Program-made: the position numbers and the translations under genes
NCBI GenBank assembly: GCA_963718775.1
Contig: OY970377.1
Location: forward strand, 1,860,001 to 1,924,000
Reading direction: 5' to 3'
DNA from: VRUE01 sp963718775
GTDB lineage: Bacteria > Actinomycetota > Thermoleophilia > Solirubrobacterales > 70-9
DNA: 64,000 bases
Shown: piece after piece, positions 16,382 through 25,303 of the stretch
How the letters are laid out: every line of letters begins with the position of its first letter
Position numbering within the stretch: position 1 is the stretch's first letter
The notes under the pieces: generated by a model
What the model saw: only the letters and a program-made list of their open reading frames with translations
What the model was told of the DNA's origin: nothing
Databases searched by the model: none

Positions 16382-17680
16382 ATGAGACGGATAGGCATGC
16401 GGCTCTGGCTCTCCGGCGCGTTCGCGGCCGTCTCGCTGATCACCGCCTTCGCCGTCTACCTCTTCGGCGACAACCAGCGGGCCCTGGTCGTCGCCGTGCT
16501 GGTCGGCGTCCTCGCCGGCTTCCTGATCGCGGTGGCGATCTCCCACCGCGTCTCACGCCTCGCCCAGGCCGCTGCCGAGATGGCCTCCGGCTCCTTCGAC
16601 GCGCCGCTGGCGGTCTCGGGGCCCGACGAGATCGGCGACCTCGCCCGCGCCCTCGAGTCGATGCGCGCCTCGCTGAAGGAGAGCTTCGGCGTGCTCACCG
16701 CCGACCGCAACAAGCTCGAGGCGATCTTCGACGGGCTGACCGACGCGGTGATGGTCGTCGACGACGACGGGACGGTGCGCTTCTCCAACCAGGCAGCGGC
16801 GAAGCTGCTCGAAGACGGCCGCCCGGCCGGGGTGCTGCTGCCGCAGCTGCGTCGTGCCGGCGAGGTCGGCTTCGCCGCCCACCCGGCGCTGCGGATCGGC
16901 GACCGCGCCTACGCGATGCAAGCACGCTCGCTGCCCGACGAGCGTGCGGTGCTGGCCGTGGTCCGCGACCGCACCGACGAGATGCGCCGCGAGTTCGCCG
17001 AAGCCGACTTCGTCTCCAACGCCGCCCACGAGCTGCGCAACCCCCTGGCCGGGATCTCGGGCGCGATCGAGGTCCTGCAGAGCGGCGCCAAGGACGATCC
17101 CAAAGCCCGCGACCACTTCCTGATCCGCCTCGGCGAGGATGCCGAGCGCATGAACCGCCTCACCCAGGCGCTGCTGACCCTGGCCAGGGTCGAGTCGGTC
17201 GGCGCGGGGGAGACCGAGGTGGTCGACGTGCAGGTGGCGATCCGCGACGTCGTCGCCGCGGTCGAGCAGCCCAAGCACGTCGACCTCAACGTCGACTGCG
17301 AGCTCGATCTGACCGCCAAAGGCGACCCGACGCTGCTGCGCCAAGTGGTGATTGGCTTGCTGACCAACGCCTTCAAGAACACGCCACCCCCCGGCGCCGT
17401 TACCGTACGCGGCCGCCGCGACGGCGAGAGGGACGTGATCTTGGAAGTCATCGATACAGGCACTGGCATTCCCGCGGCGGAGATCGAGCGCGTATTCGAG
17501 CGCTTCTACCGGCGCAGCGAGTCGCGCAAGCAGGAGGGCTTCGGCCTCGGCCTGGCGATCGCCCGTCGCATGGTCGACGTGATGGGTGGCGAGATCGGCG
17601 CCAAATCGGTCCAGGGAGAGGGCAGCACCTTCTGGGTCCGTCTCCCGGTCGCCCAGCCAAGCCCCACCCCGGTGGCCTGA
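16382..17680 (+). CDS. sensor histidine kinase (PhoR/SenX3-like)
   Basis: A 432-residue kinase with an N-terminal transmembrane hairpin (about 8-29 and 33-53), a HAMP linker (about 54-105), a PAS-like domain (108-200), HisKA with phospho-acceptor H216 in AAHELRNPLAG, and a HATPase domain with an N-box LLTNAFKNTPP and GFGLGLAIARRMVD. The periplasmic loop is almost absent, so it probably senses within the membrane or cytoplasm. It is two bases upstream of its response regulator gene, forming one operon. Confidence 0.94.
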   Translation: MRRIGMRLWLSGAFAAVSLITAFAVYLFGDNQRALVVAVLVGVLAGFLIAVAISHRVSRLAQAAAEMASGSFDAPLAVSGPDEIGDLARALESMRASLKESFGVLTADRNKLEAIFDGLTDAVMVVDDDGTVRFSNQAAAKLLEDGRPAGVLLPQLRRAGEVGFAAHPALRIGDRAYAMQARSLPDERAVLAVVRDRTDEMRREFAEADFVSNAAHELRNPLAGISGAIEVLQSGAKDDPKARDHFLIRLGEDAERMNRLTQALLTLARVESVGAGETEVVDVQVAIRDVVAAVEQPKHVDLNVDCELDLTAKGDPTLLRQVVIGLLTNAFKNTPPPGAVTVRGRRDGERDVILEVIDTGTGIPAAEIERVFERFYRRSESRKQEGFGLGLAIARRMVDVMGGEIGAKSVQGEGSTFWVRLPVAQPSPTPVA

Positions 17681-17682
17681 CG

Positions 17683-18390
<708 letters not shown>

Positions 18391-18490
18391 TCCGGGCCTG
18401 GTTGTCATCCGCGAGCGGCGGCATGCTTCGCGGACTTTGAGGCGGCATCCGTCCTACTTCACCGTCGCCGGCGTCGCCCTTCGCGAGGAG

Positions 18491-18856
18491 ATGAGCAGGC
18501 TGCGGGGGCTGCCGGCCTTGCCGGCGGGCCGCTGGTCGCGCGTGAGCCCGAGCTCAAGGTGCGGCGGGCGCGCCGCAAGCCAAACCGCCTCGGCTTCGCC
18601 GTGCCGAGCCAGTTCCGGCTCTCCGTCACCGCCTATCCCGGAATTCGCCCCGGCGACGTCCTCGAAGACGCTTCTCCACGAGCTGGTTCACCTGCACGTC
18701 GGCCGCGCCGCCGAATCGCATGCCTGGCACGGCCGAACCTTCAGGCAGACGCTCGCGCGGGCGATGGAGGAAGGCTACGGAGTGGCCGGGCCGAGCCCGC
18801 GCGGCACCATCCACGGCTTCTACGCCGAGGCGATCGAGGCGACGTGCCCTCGCTAG
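18491..18856 (+). pseudogene. SprT-like zinc metallopeptidase, apparently frameshifted
   Basis: The C-terminal half encodes TLLHELVHLHVG followed by HAWHGRTFRQTLARAM, the HExxH zinc site and family context of SprT-like peptidases. The matching N-terminal half (ARRKPNRLGFAVPSQFRLSV, then YPGIRPGDVLE) is in another frame. Reading continues correctly if one extra base near 18,664 is ignored: GDVLE then TLLHELVH. The upstream start is not clear, so the left boundary is approximate. It could be a dead gene or a sequencing error. The LtrA start codon overlaps its last codons. Confidence 0.55.
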
Positions 18857-20010
18857 TCCGCCCCCGCGAAGTCGCCCGGTCGGTCACGTCGGTCGAGCTC
18901 TTCTTCGATCTGGTCTACGTCTTCACGATCAGCCAGCTCGCCCATCACCTGGTCGGGCACGTCGATGCTCGCGGCATGCTGGAAACGCTGGTGTTGACTC
19001 TCGCCGTGATGTACGCATGGTTCATGACCGTCTGGACTTCCAACTGGCTCGACGTGGACCGGCGCCAGGTCCAGCTGATGCTGCTCGGCCTGATGTTCGC
19101 CAGCCTCCTGATGTCGACCTCGGTGTCTGAGGCTTTCGGCGACTCGCCGGTGCCCTGGCTCAAGGACCGGGCGGGGCTGTTCGTGATCGGCTACCTGGCG
19201 ATCCAGATCGGCCGCACGGTCTTCGCCGTCTCGGCTTTTCGCGGCCACCGGCTCCACGCTCACTTCGTCAACGCCCTGGTCTGGGAGGCCGGCACGGCGT
19301 TGATCTGGATCGCCGGGGTCGCCTGCGAGGGCGACGCCCGCCTGGCGATCTGGTCGGTCGCCGTGCTCGTCACCTACGGTGGCGTGATCGCCGGCCATCC
19401 GCTGCCGGGCAAGCGCAGCCCGTTCAGCTCCGACAGCCAGATCTACGCCGAGCACCTGCTCGAGCGCTTCCGCCTCTTCTTCCTGATCGCGCTCGGCGAG
19501 ACCGTGCTGACGGTCGGCAACGTCTTCGCGAACGCCCCGGTCGACGCCGAACGCTTGATCGCCCTAACGGCCGCCTTCACGGGCACGGTGTCGCTCTGGT
19601 GGTGCTACTTCCACCGCGCCCAGCGGGTCGGGACGGAGGCCGTCGAGGGCGCCAGCGACGCCTCGCGCCTCGTCGCCGTCGGCAACTACACGCTGGTCGC
19701 GATGGTCGTCGGCATCATCGCGATCGCCGTCGGCGACGAGCTCGCGATCGCCTTCCCGACCGAAACCGGCGCCGTCGCCACGGCGGCCCTGGTCTTCGGC
19801 GGCCCAGCGATCTTCCTGCTCGCCCAGCTGGCGTTCATGCGCCAGGCGTCGGGCCAAACTCCCCGCGCCCGCGTCGGCGGTTGCATCACCCTCGTGGTTC
19901 TCGCCCTGTTCACGTCGCCGTTCAGCCTGCTGGTCATGGTGATCGCCGCGAGCGCCGTCCTGCTCGCGGTGGCGATAGGCGACACCCGTGCCGAGTCGCT
20001 CGAGCCTTAG
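18844..20010 (+). CDS. low temperature requirement protein A (LtrA) family membrane protein
   Basis: About 388 residues with roughly ten hydrophobic helices. The family opening is VTSVELFFDLVYVFTISQLAHHL, with the conserved internal segments YAEHLLERFRLFFLIALGETVL and WWCYFHRA. LtrA was named for cold growth in Listeria; its molecular role is unknown, though membrane transport or redox functions have been suggested. The start is taken as GTG at 18,844, inside the end of the preceding SprT-like frame, which would couple their translation. Upstream in-frame sequence belongs to the peptidase remnant. Confidence 0.88.
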   Translation: MPSLVRPREVARSVTSVELFFDLVYVFTISQLAHHLVGHVDARGMLETLVLTLAVMYAWFMTVWTSNWLDVDRRQVQLMLLGLMFASLLMSTSVSEAFGDSPVPWLKDRAGLFVIGYLAIQIGRTVFAVSAFRGHRLHAHFVNALVWEAGTALIWIAGVACEGDARLAIWSVAVLVTYGGVIAGHPLPGKRSPFSSDSQIYAEHLLERFRLFFLIALGETVLTVGNVFANAPVDAERLIALTAAFTGTVSLWWCYFHRAQRVGTEAVEGASDASRLVAVGNYTLVAMVVGIIAIAVGDELAIAFPTETGAVATAALVFGGPAIFLLAQLAFMRQASGQTPRARVGGCITLVVLALFTSPFSLLVMVIAASAVLLAVAIGDTRAESLEP

Positions 20011-20017
20011 CTCGATG

Positions 20018-21076
20018 TCAGAAAGCGCTGGTAAGCCGCCGCCACTCCTTGCGGCCTCGGCCGGGCGATTCGACGAAGCCAGCGTCTCGCAGCTTCCGCA
20101 ACTCGGAACGGATGTGGTCTGAGCTGATGTCTGGGAGCGCTTGGTGGACTTCGTCGAAGGTGAAGACGTTGGAGGTGTGAGACCGCACGAACAGCTTGAT
20201 ACGCATGGCCTTTGATCCACGGCCGCCCATCAACTCGCCCGCTCTGGTTTCGAACTCCTTATAGGCGGCATTGAGGATTCCGAGGAAGTAATTGAGCCAA
20301 GGCCAGATGTCATGCTTGCTCTTGCTCCAGCCAGCGGTCGATTTCTCGAGGCTTTCGTAGTACGTCTCCTTACTTTCCTCCACCAGCTTCTCGAGGCTGA
20401 TGAAGCGGCCAATCTCATGGCCACAGTGGTAGAGGAGGAGCAAGGTCAGCAATCGCGACAGGCGGCCGTTCCCGTCATTGAACGGGTGGATCATCAGGAA
20501 GTCGAATACGTAGACGGCCGAGAGGAGAAGCGGAGAGTGTTCCCGGCCCTCGATCGCGTCGGCAAAGCGCTCGTGCAACTCGTCCATTGCGCCCGGCGTC
20601 TCGAGGGGACTGATCCCCTCGAAGATGACCTCCAGCTTGTTTCCCTGCTGATCGAACCGCGCAACCTCATTTTGAGAGCTCTTGAAGTGACCGCCGGGGG
20701 TGGGCGTGAACGAGTAGATATCTCGATGGAACTGCAGAACGACTGAGCTCGTAAACGGGATGTGCTCTGCGCTCGAGTGGATCGTGTCGAGGGCCCTCCG
20801 ATACCCGGCGATCTCCTCCTCCGACCGGCTCTGAGGCGCCGCCTTGTCCTGCACGAGTTCGGTGACCCGCCCTGGCGCGACCGTGATCTGCTCGATCGCA
20901 TTGGAGGAGCCGGTGCTCTGGATGAGCGCCACCTCCATCAGTCCTTGGAGCACCTGAGGGTTTTGCCGGCGGAAAGTCTCCTCACGGCCTCGCCCAGCGC
21001 TGGCCTCGGCCAATGCCGCGGCGGATCGGGATGGAACCATCCCCAGGTGCTTTTCCAAGTCGCGGAAGGTCTGCAT
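20018..21076 (-). CDS. Fic-domain adenylyltransferase with C-terminal winged helix
   Basis: A 352-residue Fic protein. The active-site loop HPFNDGNGRL (197-206) is a full match to HPFxxGNGR, so AMP transfer to target hydroxyls is expected. An N-terminal SSNAIEQ (57-63) fits the S/TxxxE inhibitory helix of class II Fic proteins, whose Glu blocks ATP. The C-terminal 75 residues (FVRSHTSNVFTFDEVHQALP...SELRKLRDAGFVE) form a winged helix likely to bind DNA. A tandem dyad at its own start suggests autoregulation. No separate antitoxin gene is present. Confidence 0.93.
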   Translation of the reverse strand: MQTFRDLEKHLGMVPSRSAAALAEASAGRGREETFRRQNPQVLQGLMEVALIQSTGSSNAIEQITVAPGRVTELVQDKAAPQSRSEEEIAGYRRALDTIHSSAEHIPFTSSVVLQFHRDIYSFTPTPGGHFKSSQNEVARFDQQGNKLEVIFEGISPLETPGAMDELHERFADAIEGREHSPLLLSAVYVFDFLMIHPFNDGNGRLSRLLTLLLLYHCGHEIGRFISLEKLVEESKETYYESLEKSTAGWSKSKHDIWPWLNYFLGILNAAYKEFETRAGELMGGRGSKAMRIKLFVRSHTSNVFTFDEVHQALPDISSDHIRSELRKLRDAGFVESPGRGRKEWRRLTSAF

Positions 21077-21078
21077 CT

Positions 21079-21113
21079 CAAATAGGTATTTCTTCCCTCA
21101 TAATACCTATTTG
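21079..21113. promoter_or_regulatory. inverted repeat of two quasi-palindromic sites at the fic start
   Basis: CAAATAGGTATT (21,079-21,090) and its exact complement (21,102-21,113) flank 11 bases. Each half is itself close to AATA-N2-TATT symmetry. The left site lies two bases upstream of the fic ATG. The C-terminal winged helix of the Fic protein is the obvious candidate ligand; this is inference. Confidence 0.55.
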
Positions 21114-21150
21114 GAGGGCGCGTAGCCCCCATTCCCCGTGACTCGATCAG

Positions 21151-21223
21151 AGCCGACGCCCGGATTCGAACCGGGGACCCCTTCATTACGAGTGAAGTGC
21201 TCTACCAACTGAGCTACGTCGGC
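21151..21223 (-). tRNA. tRNA-Thr (CGT anticodon)
   Basis: The 73-nt cloverleaf on the minus strand has acceptor stem GCCGACG/CGTCGGC, D arm GCTC...GAGC, anticodon arm CTTCA-CTCGTAA-TGAAG giving anticodon CGT, a five-base variable loop, and T arm CCCGG-TTCGAAT-CCGGG. The discriminator is T and CCA is not encoded. It stands alone between fic and the TMEM175 gene. Confidence 0.97.
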
Positions 21224-21291
21224 GGGTTGGCTGCATTGTAGGAGCGACGGGGGAGCGGGGTTCCGTCGCCGGTGGCGTCGATGATTGGGGC

Positions 21292-21915
21292 ATGTCGAGG
21301 GCGCAGGCCGCGAAGCACCGGGCGGAGAACGAGATCGAGTTCTCGCGGATCGTCGCTTTCAGCGACGGGGTCTTCGCGATCGCGATCACGCTGCTGGTGC
21401 TCAACCTGGGCGTGCCCGAGCACGTTCGCAGCGACGACCTCTGGCCGGTGCTCTGGGACCAGCGCCAGGACCTCTTCGCCTACGCGATCAGCTTTGCCGT
21501 GATCGGACGCTTCTGGATCGTCCACCATCGCTTCTTCGGCGAGGTGACCGGCTTCGACAGCAGGATGATCGTGCTCAACCTCTTCTACCTCGCCTGGATC
21601 GTGCTGATCCCCTTCAGCAGCCAGGTGCTCGGCGACCACGCCGGCGACGAGGAGGCGGTCATCCTCTACGCGGGCAATCTGGTCGGCGTCGTCCTCTCCG
21701 GCTTCCTGCTCTTCGCCGACGCGCAGCGAGCCGGCCTCACCCGCACCACCCCGGAGGACGCCCGCCAGGCACACCGCCGGTCCGTGCAGATCGCCGCTGT
21801 CTTCCTCGTCTCGATCCCGATCGCGTTCATCGACCCCCAGCTCGCGACGTGGTGCTGGATCGCCCTCTTCTTCGTACCCGTAGCCGGTCGTCTCGGCCGC
21901 AACAGGCGGGCGTAG
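21292..21915 (+). CDS. TMEM175 family potassium channel-like protein (DUF1211)
   Basis: A 207-residue membrane protein with six hydrophobic segments. The first helix carries RIVAFSDGVFAIAITLLVL, the FSDGVFAIA(A/I)TLL signature lining the pore of TMEM175 channels. WIVHHRFF and LNLFYLAWIVLIPF are also family features. Bacterial members form tetrameric potassium-leak channels with one repeat per subunit, which this length fits. It starts with ATG near the upstream tRNA on the opposite strand and has no operon partner. Confidence 0.9.
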   Translation: MSRAQAAKHRAENEIEFSRIVAFSDGVFAIAITLLVLNLGVPEHVRSDDLWPVLWDQRQDLFAYAISFAVIGRFWIVHHRFFGEVTGFDSRMIVLNLFYLAWIVLIPFSSQVLGDHAGDEEAVILYAGNLVGVVLSGFLLFADAQRAGLTRTTPEDARQAHRRSVQIAAVFLVSIPIAFIDPQLATWCWIALFFVPVAGRLGRNRRA

Positions 21916-21919
21916 CGCC

Positions 21920-22327
21920 CTACCCGCGCTTGGCGACGAACGAGACCGAGCGGCCCGGCCGGGCGCAGCTGACGGCAAGGCCGCGGTCGGTGGTGGCGCC
22001 GAGGCAGCGGTAGGCGGCGACCGAACAGGAGACACGCGATGCGCCGGCTGGCCTGCGGCAGCTGCGCTGGGCGGTCCAGAAGACGACGACGCCGCGACCC
22101 TCCTCGCAATCCACCCCGGTCACGCTCAGATCTGCAACTCCGTCGACGGTTGCCGAGCAGTTCCGTGCCGCAGCGCCGGCCGGCGCCGTCGAGGTCGTCG
22201 CGCCCTCGCCTGTCGTCGCCCTGCCCTTGCTGCTCTCGTCCGATGAGCCGCAACCACCGGCCGCGAAAGCGGCCACGGCCGTCGCCAGAACCAGCAGGAG
22301 CGACAGTGGGTGGCGGGCCTGCCCCAT
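21920..22327 (-). CDS. cysteine-rich lipoprotein, function unknown
   Basis: A protein of about 135 residues with a lipoprotein signal peptide ending AAFAAGGC (lipobox Cys), then a Ser/Thr/Gly-rich linker of about 35 residues and a compact domain with six more cysteines (NCS, DCE, SCR, SCS, YRC, SCA), enough for three disulfides. I recognise no family. The ATG at 22,327 is preferred; a GTG nine bases upstream is possible. The gene starts 14 bases after the ThiF-like gene, so the two are probably co-transcribed. Confidence 0.65.
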   Translation of the reverse strand: MGQARHPLSLLLVLATAVAAFAAGGCGSSDESSKGRATTGEGATTSTAPAGAAARNCSATVDGVADLSVTGVDCEEGRGVVVFWTAQRSCRRPAGASRVSCSVAAYRCLGATTDRGLAVSCARPGRSVSFVAKRG

Positions 22328-22341
22328 GCCCGCCACCCTAT

Positions 22342-23448
22342 CTATCGCGGCGCCGTCCCCTGAAGGCTTTTCCCGGCCAAGGTCGGGATCTTTCCGCAGA
22401 CCGGGCAGTCCGGCTCCGGAACCACCGGCTCGCGCTCCAGTGCCATCGTGCGCAGGTCATAGATGTGGCCGACGCCGAGCGTCGAGGGCTGGGCGAGGCC
22501 GGTCAGGTGGTGGAGGACGTCGAGGCCGATCTGGCCACCGATCAGCCCGCAGGCCGGGCCCAGCGTCGCCGCCGGCGACTCTTTGCCGCGCTGCTGTTCC
22601 ATCGCCACGTCGAAGAGTGGATAGGTGCGCCGGTAGCCGATCTCCTGACAGGAGAAGCAGCCGGTCACCCCCGGCACGTAGAGCGGCCCGACCCGGGCGA
22701 CCGGCGGGAAGTGGCTCATCGCGATGAAGGGGATCCGCGCCGCGAAGCAGGCCGAGTTGATCCAGTGCTCGATGTCGTGGGCGGGCCAGTCGCAGGCGTC
22801 GATGACCATGTCGTAGCCCTCGATCGCCTCGGCGACGGCGGCTTCGCTGTCGAGTTTCTGCACTCGCGGCTCGACCTGGATCGAGGAGTTGAAGCCCTTG
22901 ATCCGCTCCGCCGCAGCCACCGCCTTGTAGCGGCCGATGTCGGCCTCGCTGAAAAGGACCTGGCGGTTGAGGTTGCTCAGCTCGACCCGGTCGAAGTCGA
23001 GCAGAAGCATCTCGCCGACTCCGACACAGGCCAGGTTCAGCGCCGACCAGCCGCCGAGGCCGCCGACGCCGAGCACGGCGATCCGCGATTCCGCCAGCTT
23101 TTCCTGGCACTGCGACGGGCTCGGGCCGGTCGAGATGTCGCTGAAGTAGCGCAGCTGCCGATCGAAGCGGGCGACCACGTGGTCGGCGATCAGGTCGTCG
23201 TCGGAGGCGTCCTCGACGACGCCGAGCTCCTCCAGCTGGGCGAGCAGGTCGCCGACCTCTTCCTCGCCGAACTTCTCGACCAGCTCCGCGCGGGTGCTCG
23301 CCCCGTCGAGCGCCGCGAGCAGCAGCCGCCCCTCCTCGTCTGGCTGCTCGATGTGGATGTCGGCGCCGGCGCTGGGCCGGAGCAGGTAGAGGTCGCCGTT
23401 CGGCGCCTCCAGGTGCTGCGTGGTGCGCTTCAGCCTCGGTCGTTCCAT
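22342..23448 (-). CDS. ThiF/MoeB/E1-like adenylating enzyme with PqqD/RRE-like N-terminal domain
   Basis: About 368 residues in two parts. Residues 1-95 look like a PqqD-type winged domain (LLLAALDGASTRAELVEKF, then LLAQLEELGVVED), the fold of RiPP precursor-recognition elements. The rest is an E1 adenylation domain with the nucleotide loop AVLGVGGLGGWSALNLACVG, DFDRVELSNLNRQVLFSEAD, a catalytic-type CFSCQEIGYRR loop, and a CPVC tail motif probably binding zinc. This layout resembles E1-like partners in RiPP and cyclodehydratase systems. No YcaO or obvious precursor gene is adjacent. The start ATG at 23,448 follows GAGGAGG; an upstream ATG overlaps that site. Confidence 0.85.
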   Translation of the reverse strand: MERPRLKRTTQHLEAPNGDLYLLRPSAGADIHIEQPDEEGRLLLAALDGASTRAELVEKFGEEEVGDLLAQLEELGVVEDASDDDLIADHVVARFDRQLRYFSDISTGPSPSQCQEKLAESRIAVLGVGGLGGWSALNLACVGVGEMLLLDFDRVELSNLNRQVLFSEADIGRYKAVAAAERIKGFNSSIQVEPRVQKLDSEAAVAEAIEGYDMVIDACDWPAHDIEHWINSACFAARIPFIAMSHFPPVARVGPLYVPGVTGCFSCQEIGYRRTYPLFDVAMEQQRGKESPAATLGPACGLIGGQIGLDVLHHLTGLAQPSTLGVGHIYDLRTMALEREPVVPEPDCPVCGKIPTLAGKSLQGTAPR

Positions 23449-23541
23449 GTGGTGCGCCTCCTCCATCGGATATCGAAACAGACCGAGCGATTGTTCAAAT
23501 TAGTTTCACTTAAAGATCTTCCTTCAAGATCACGCAACGTT

Positions 23542-23575
23542 TTCGGTACTCCCCTCGATCTATCGTGGTACCGAA
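23542..23575. promoter_or_regulatory. 8-bp dyad between divergent ThiF-like and ArsR-like genes
   Basis: TTCGGTAC (23,542-23,549) and GTACCGAA (23,568-23,575) are perfect complements across 18 bases. They sit 27 bases before the GTG start of the ArsR-like regulator. A regulator site is plausible; the binder is unknown. Confidence 0.4.
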
Positions 23576-23602
23576 GCTCAAGCAATCGGAGGAGGGGTCA
23601 GC

Positions 23603-24232
23603 GTGGCCGGTAAGTCGATGAAGGAAGTAATCGAGAGCGGCAAGTTGAAGAGATTTCTCGATCCCCGCCTGAGTAAGGCCTTCGGGCACAGGTTTCGCGA
23701 GCATCTCCTCGCGGTCTTCAACGAGCGGATCGCCAGCGCAACCGAGGTGGGCCGCGATCTCGACATGGCGGTGCCGGATTTCTACAAGCACATAACCGTG
23801 CTGGAGGAACTCGGTTGCATCGAGGAGGTCAACCTCACGCGGGCCTACAGGAAGCCGCACCCGGGGAAGCATGAGCGCTTCTTTCGCGCGAAGGCGACCG
23901 TTGAGTTGGATGATCGCGGCTGGAGCCGATTTCCGCCATCGGTGAAATCTGACTGGATGGCAATGCACTTCCAGGCGATCTGGGACGATGCGGTTGCGGC
24001 TTGGCGAGAAGGGGCTTTCAAGAGCGGCAGCCCCCACGTGTCCTGGCTGCCCGCGGTTTTTGATCGCCGCGGTTGGGCCGAAGCCATGTCGCTCTTGGAC
24101 GAGGCGCTCTCGCGCTTGATGGTGATCCAGAGGCAATCAGCCGAGCGAGTTGCCTTGACAGGTGAGACAGGGATTCCCGCCACGATCGCGATGATGGGAT
24201 TCAGGACCTCGCATGCGAAGCCGGCGCGCTAG
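23603..24232 (+). CDS. ArsR-like winged-helix regulator, paralogue of the gene at 25,304
   Basis: A 209-residue protein starting at GTG 23,603 behind GGAGGAGGGG. Residues about 25-80 (FREHLLAVFNERIASATEVG, then FYKHITVLEELGCIEEV) form an ArsR-like helix-turn-helix. The C-terminal half (SWLPAVFDRRGWAEAMSLLD, then TGIPATIAMMGF) matches the equivalent region of the regulator at 25,304-26,008 (DEGIPATAVLMNFEG). No metal-binding Cys set is visible. It is divergent from the ThiF-like gene. Confidence 0.8.
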   Translation: MAGKSMKEVIESGKLKRFLDPRLSKAFGHRFREHLLAVFNERIASATEVGRDLDMAVPDFYKHITVLEELGCIEEVNLTRAYRKPHPGKHERFFRAKATVELDDRGWSRFPPSVKSDWMAMHFQAIWDDAVAAWREGAFKSGSPHVSWLPAVFDRRGWAEAMSLLDEALSRLMVIQRQSAERVALTGETGIPATIAMMGFRTSHAKPAR

Positions 24233-24239
24233 GGAGCTC

Positions 24240-24947
24240 CTAGATGTCTGTCAGCTCAGCAGCCCGGGCAAACACCGCGTCGAGCATCGGCTCGGTGAGG
24301 CGGCCGGTGAACGTGTTCTGCTGGCTCGGGTGGTAGCAGCCGAGCATCTTCCAGCGCCCGGCCTCGGCCTCGGCGCCGTGGCCGAAGCGCGGCCGGGGTC
24401 GCGGGACCTCGCCGCCGAGGGCGCGGATCGCGCGCAGGGCGCCGTCCCAGGCAAAGCCGCCGAGGGCGACGATCGTCCGGCAGCGCTCGAGCAGCGCCAG
24501 CTCCCGCTCGAGGTAGGGCAGGCAGTTGTCGCGCTCGGCCGGCGTCGGGCGGTTGGCCGGCGGAGCGCAGCGCACCACGGCGGTCAGGTAGGCGTCGTCG
24601 AGACGTAGCCCGTCGTCGCGATGCGTGGAGGTGGGCTGGTTGGCGTAGCCGGCCCGGTGCAGGGCGGCGTAGAGCCAGTCGCCGGAGCGGTCGCCGGTGA
24701 ACATCCGCCCGGTGCGGTTGGCGCCGTGGGCCGCCGGCGCCAGGCCGACGATCGCCAGCCTCGCGGCGGGGTCGCCGAAGCCGCTCAGCGGTCGCGCCCA
24801 GTAGTCCTCGCCGTGGAAGCGGCGGGGCGGGTCTGCGGCGCGCTCCTCGCGCCACTCGACCAGACGCGGACAGCGCCTGCAGGCGTGGATCTCGGCCGCT
24901 AGTGCAGCAAAGTCACCCCGCTCGCCAGACTGCTTCGCTTGGCTCAT
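24240..24947 (-). CDS. family 5 uracil-DNA glycosylase (UDGb)
   Basis: A 235-residue glycosylase that removes uracil and other deaminated bases in repair. Motif 1 is GLAPAAHGANRTGRMFTGD, diagnostic of family 5. Motif 2 is the CYHPSQQNTFTG region. The 4Fe-4S cluster ligands include the N-terminal HACRRCPRL cysteines plus later VVRCAPP and LERCRT cysteines. It stands alone on the minus strand, with its 3' end eight bases from the convergent regulator. Length and motifs are typical. Confidence 0.93.
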   Translation of the reverse strand: MSQAKQSGERGDFAALAAEIHACRRCPRLVEWREERAADPPRRFHGEDYWARPLSGFGDPAARLAIVGLAPAAHGANRTGRMFTGDRSGDWLYAALHRAGYANQPTSTHRDDGLRLDDAYLTAVVRCAPPANRPTPAERDNCLPYLERELALLERCRTIVALGGFAWDGALRAIRALGGEVPRPRPRFGHGAEAEAGRWKMLGCYHPSQQNTFTGRLTEPMLDAVFARAAELTDI

Positions 24948-24992
24948 GAAGAAACTGAATCATGAGCGGCGCTGCGAGGTTGGAAGGTCAGA

Positions 24993-25023
24993 GGGTCCGA
25001 TCCCACCCGGCGGGATCGGACCC
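24993..25023. repeat. 12-bp-arm hairpin in a 356-base intergenic region
   Basis: GGGTCCGATCCC (24,993-25,004) and its exact complement (25,012-25,023) flank a 7-base loop. The region from 24,948 to 25,303 holds this hairpin, the dyad at 25,177-25,200 and a promoter-like pair near 25,232-25,259; I see no gene in the rest. The hairpin is upstream of two divergent genes, so it is not an obvious terminator. Confidence 0.5.
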
Positions 25024-25176
25024 GCCCACCCTCGCCCCTAGCGGGCCTTAATCGTTGAAAGCAGCGGCAAAACCTGCTCGGTCTTATCAATCCTCACCCT
25101 GCCTCACCCCCTTCGCAATCGTCAGCTCTTGCGGTGGGGGTCGCGACCCAACCGGTACGGCGCTTTAGACCAATCC

Positions 25177-25259
25177 ATTACTGGAAAAAGTTCCAGTAAT
25201 AAAAATAACGCTGCAAAACGCCTATTCCCGGTTTGCCAAACTGCCTATGTCTCTAATAG
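25177..25259 (+). promoter_or_regulatory. dyad and promoter for the ArsR-like regulator
   Basis: ATTACTGGAA-AAAG-TTCCAGTAAT (25,177-25,200) is a perfect 10-bp dyad in unusually AT-rich sequence. Downstream, TTTGCC (25,232-25,237) and TAATAG (25,254-25,259) are spaced 16 bases as -35 and -10 boxes. The dyad lies upstream of the promoter, where an activator or autoregulator could bind. Confidence 0.45.
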
Positions 25260-25303
25260 GATGGAGTGGTACGAGACTGCGCAAACGAATCGGAGGAGTC
25301 GCT

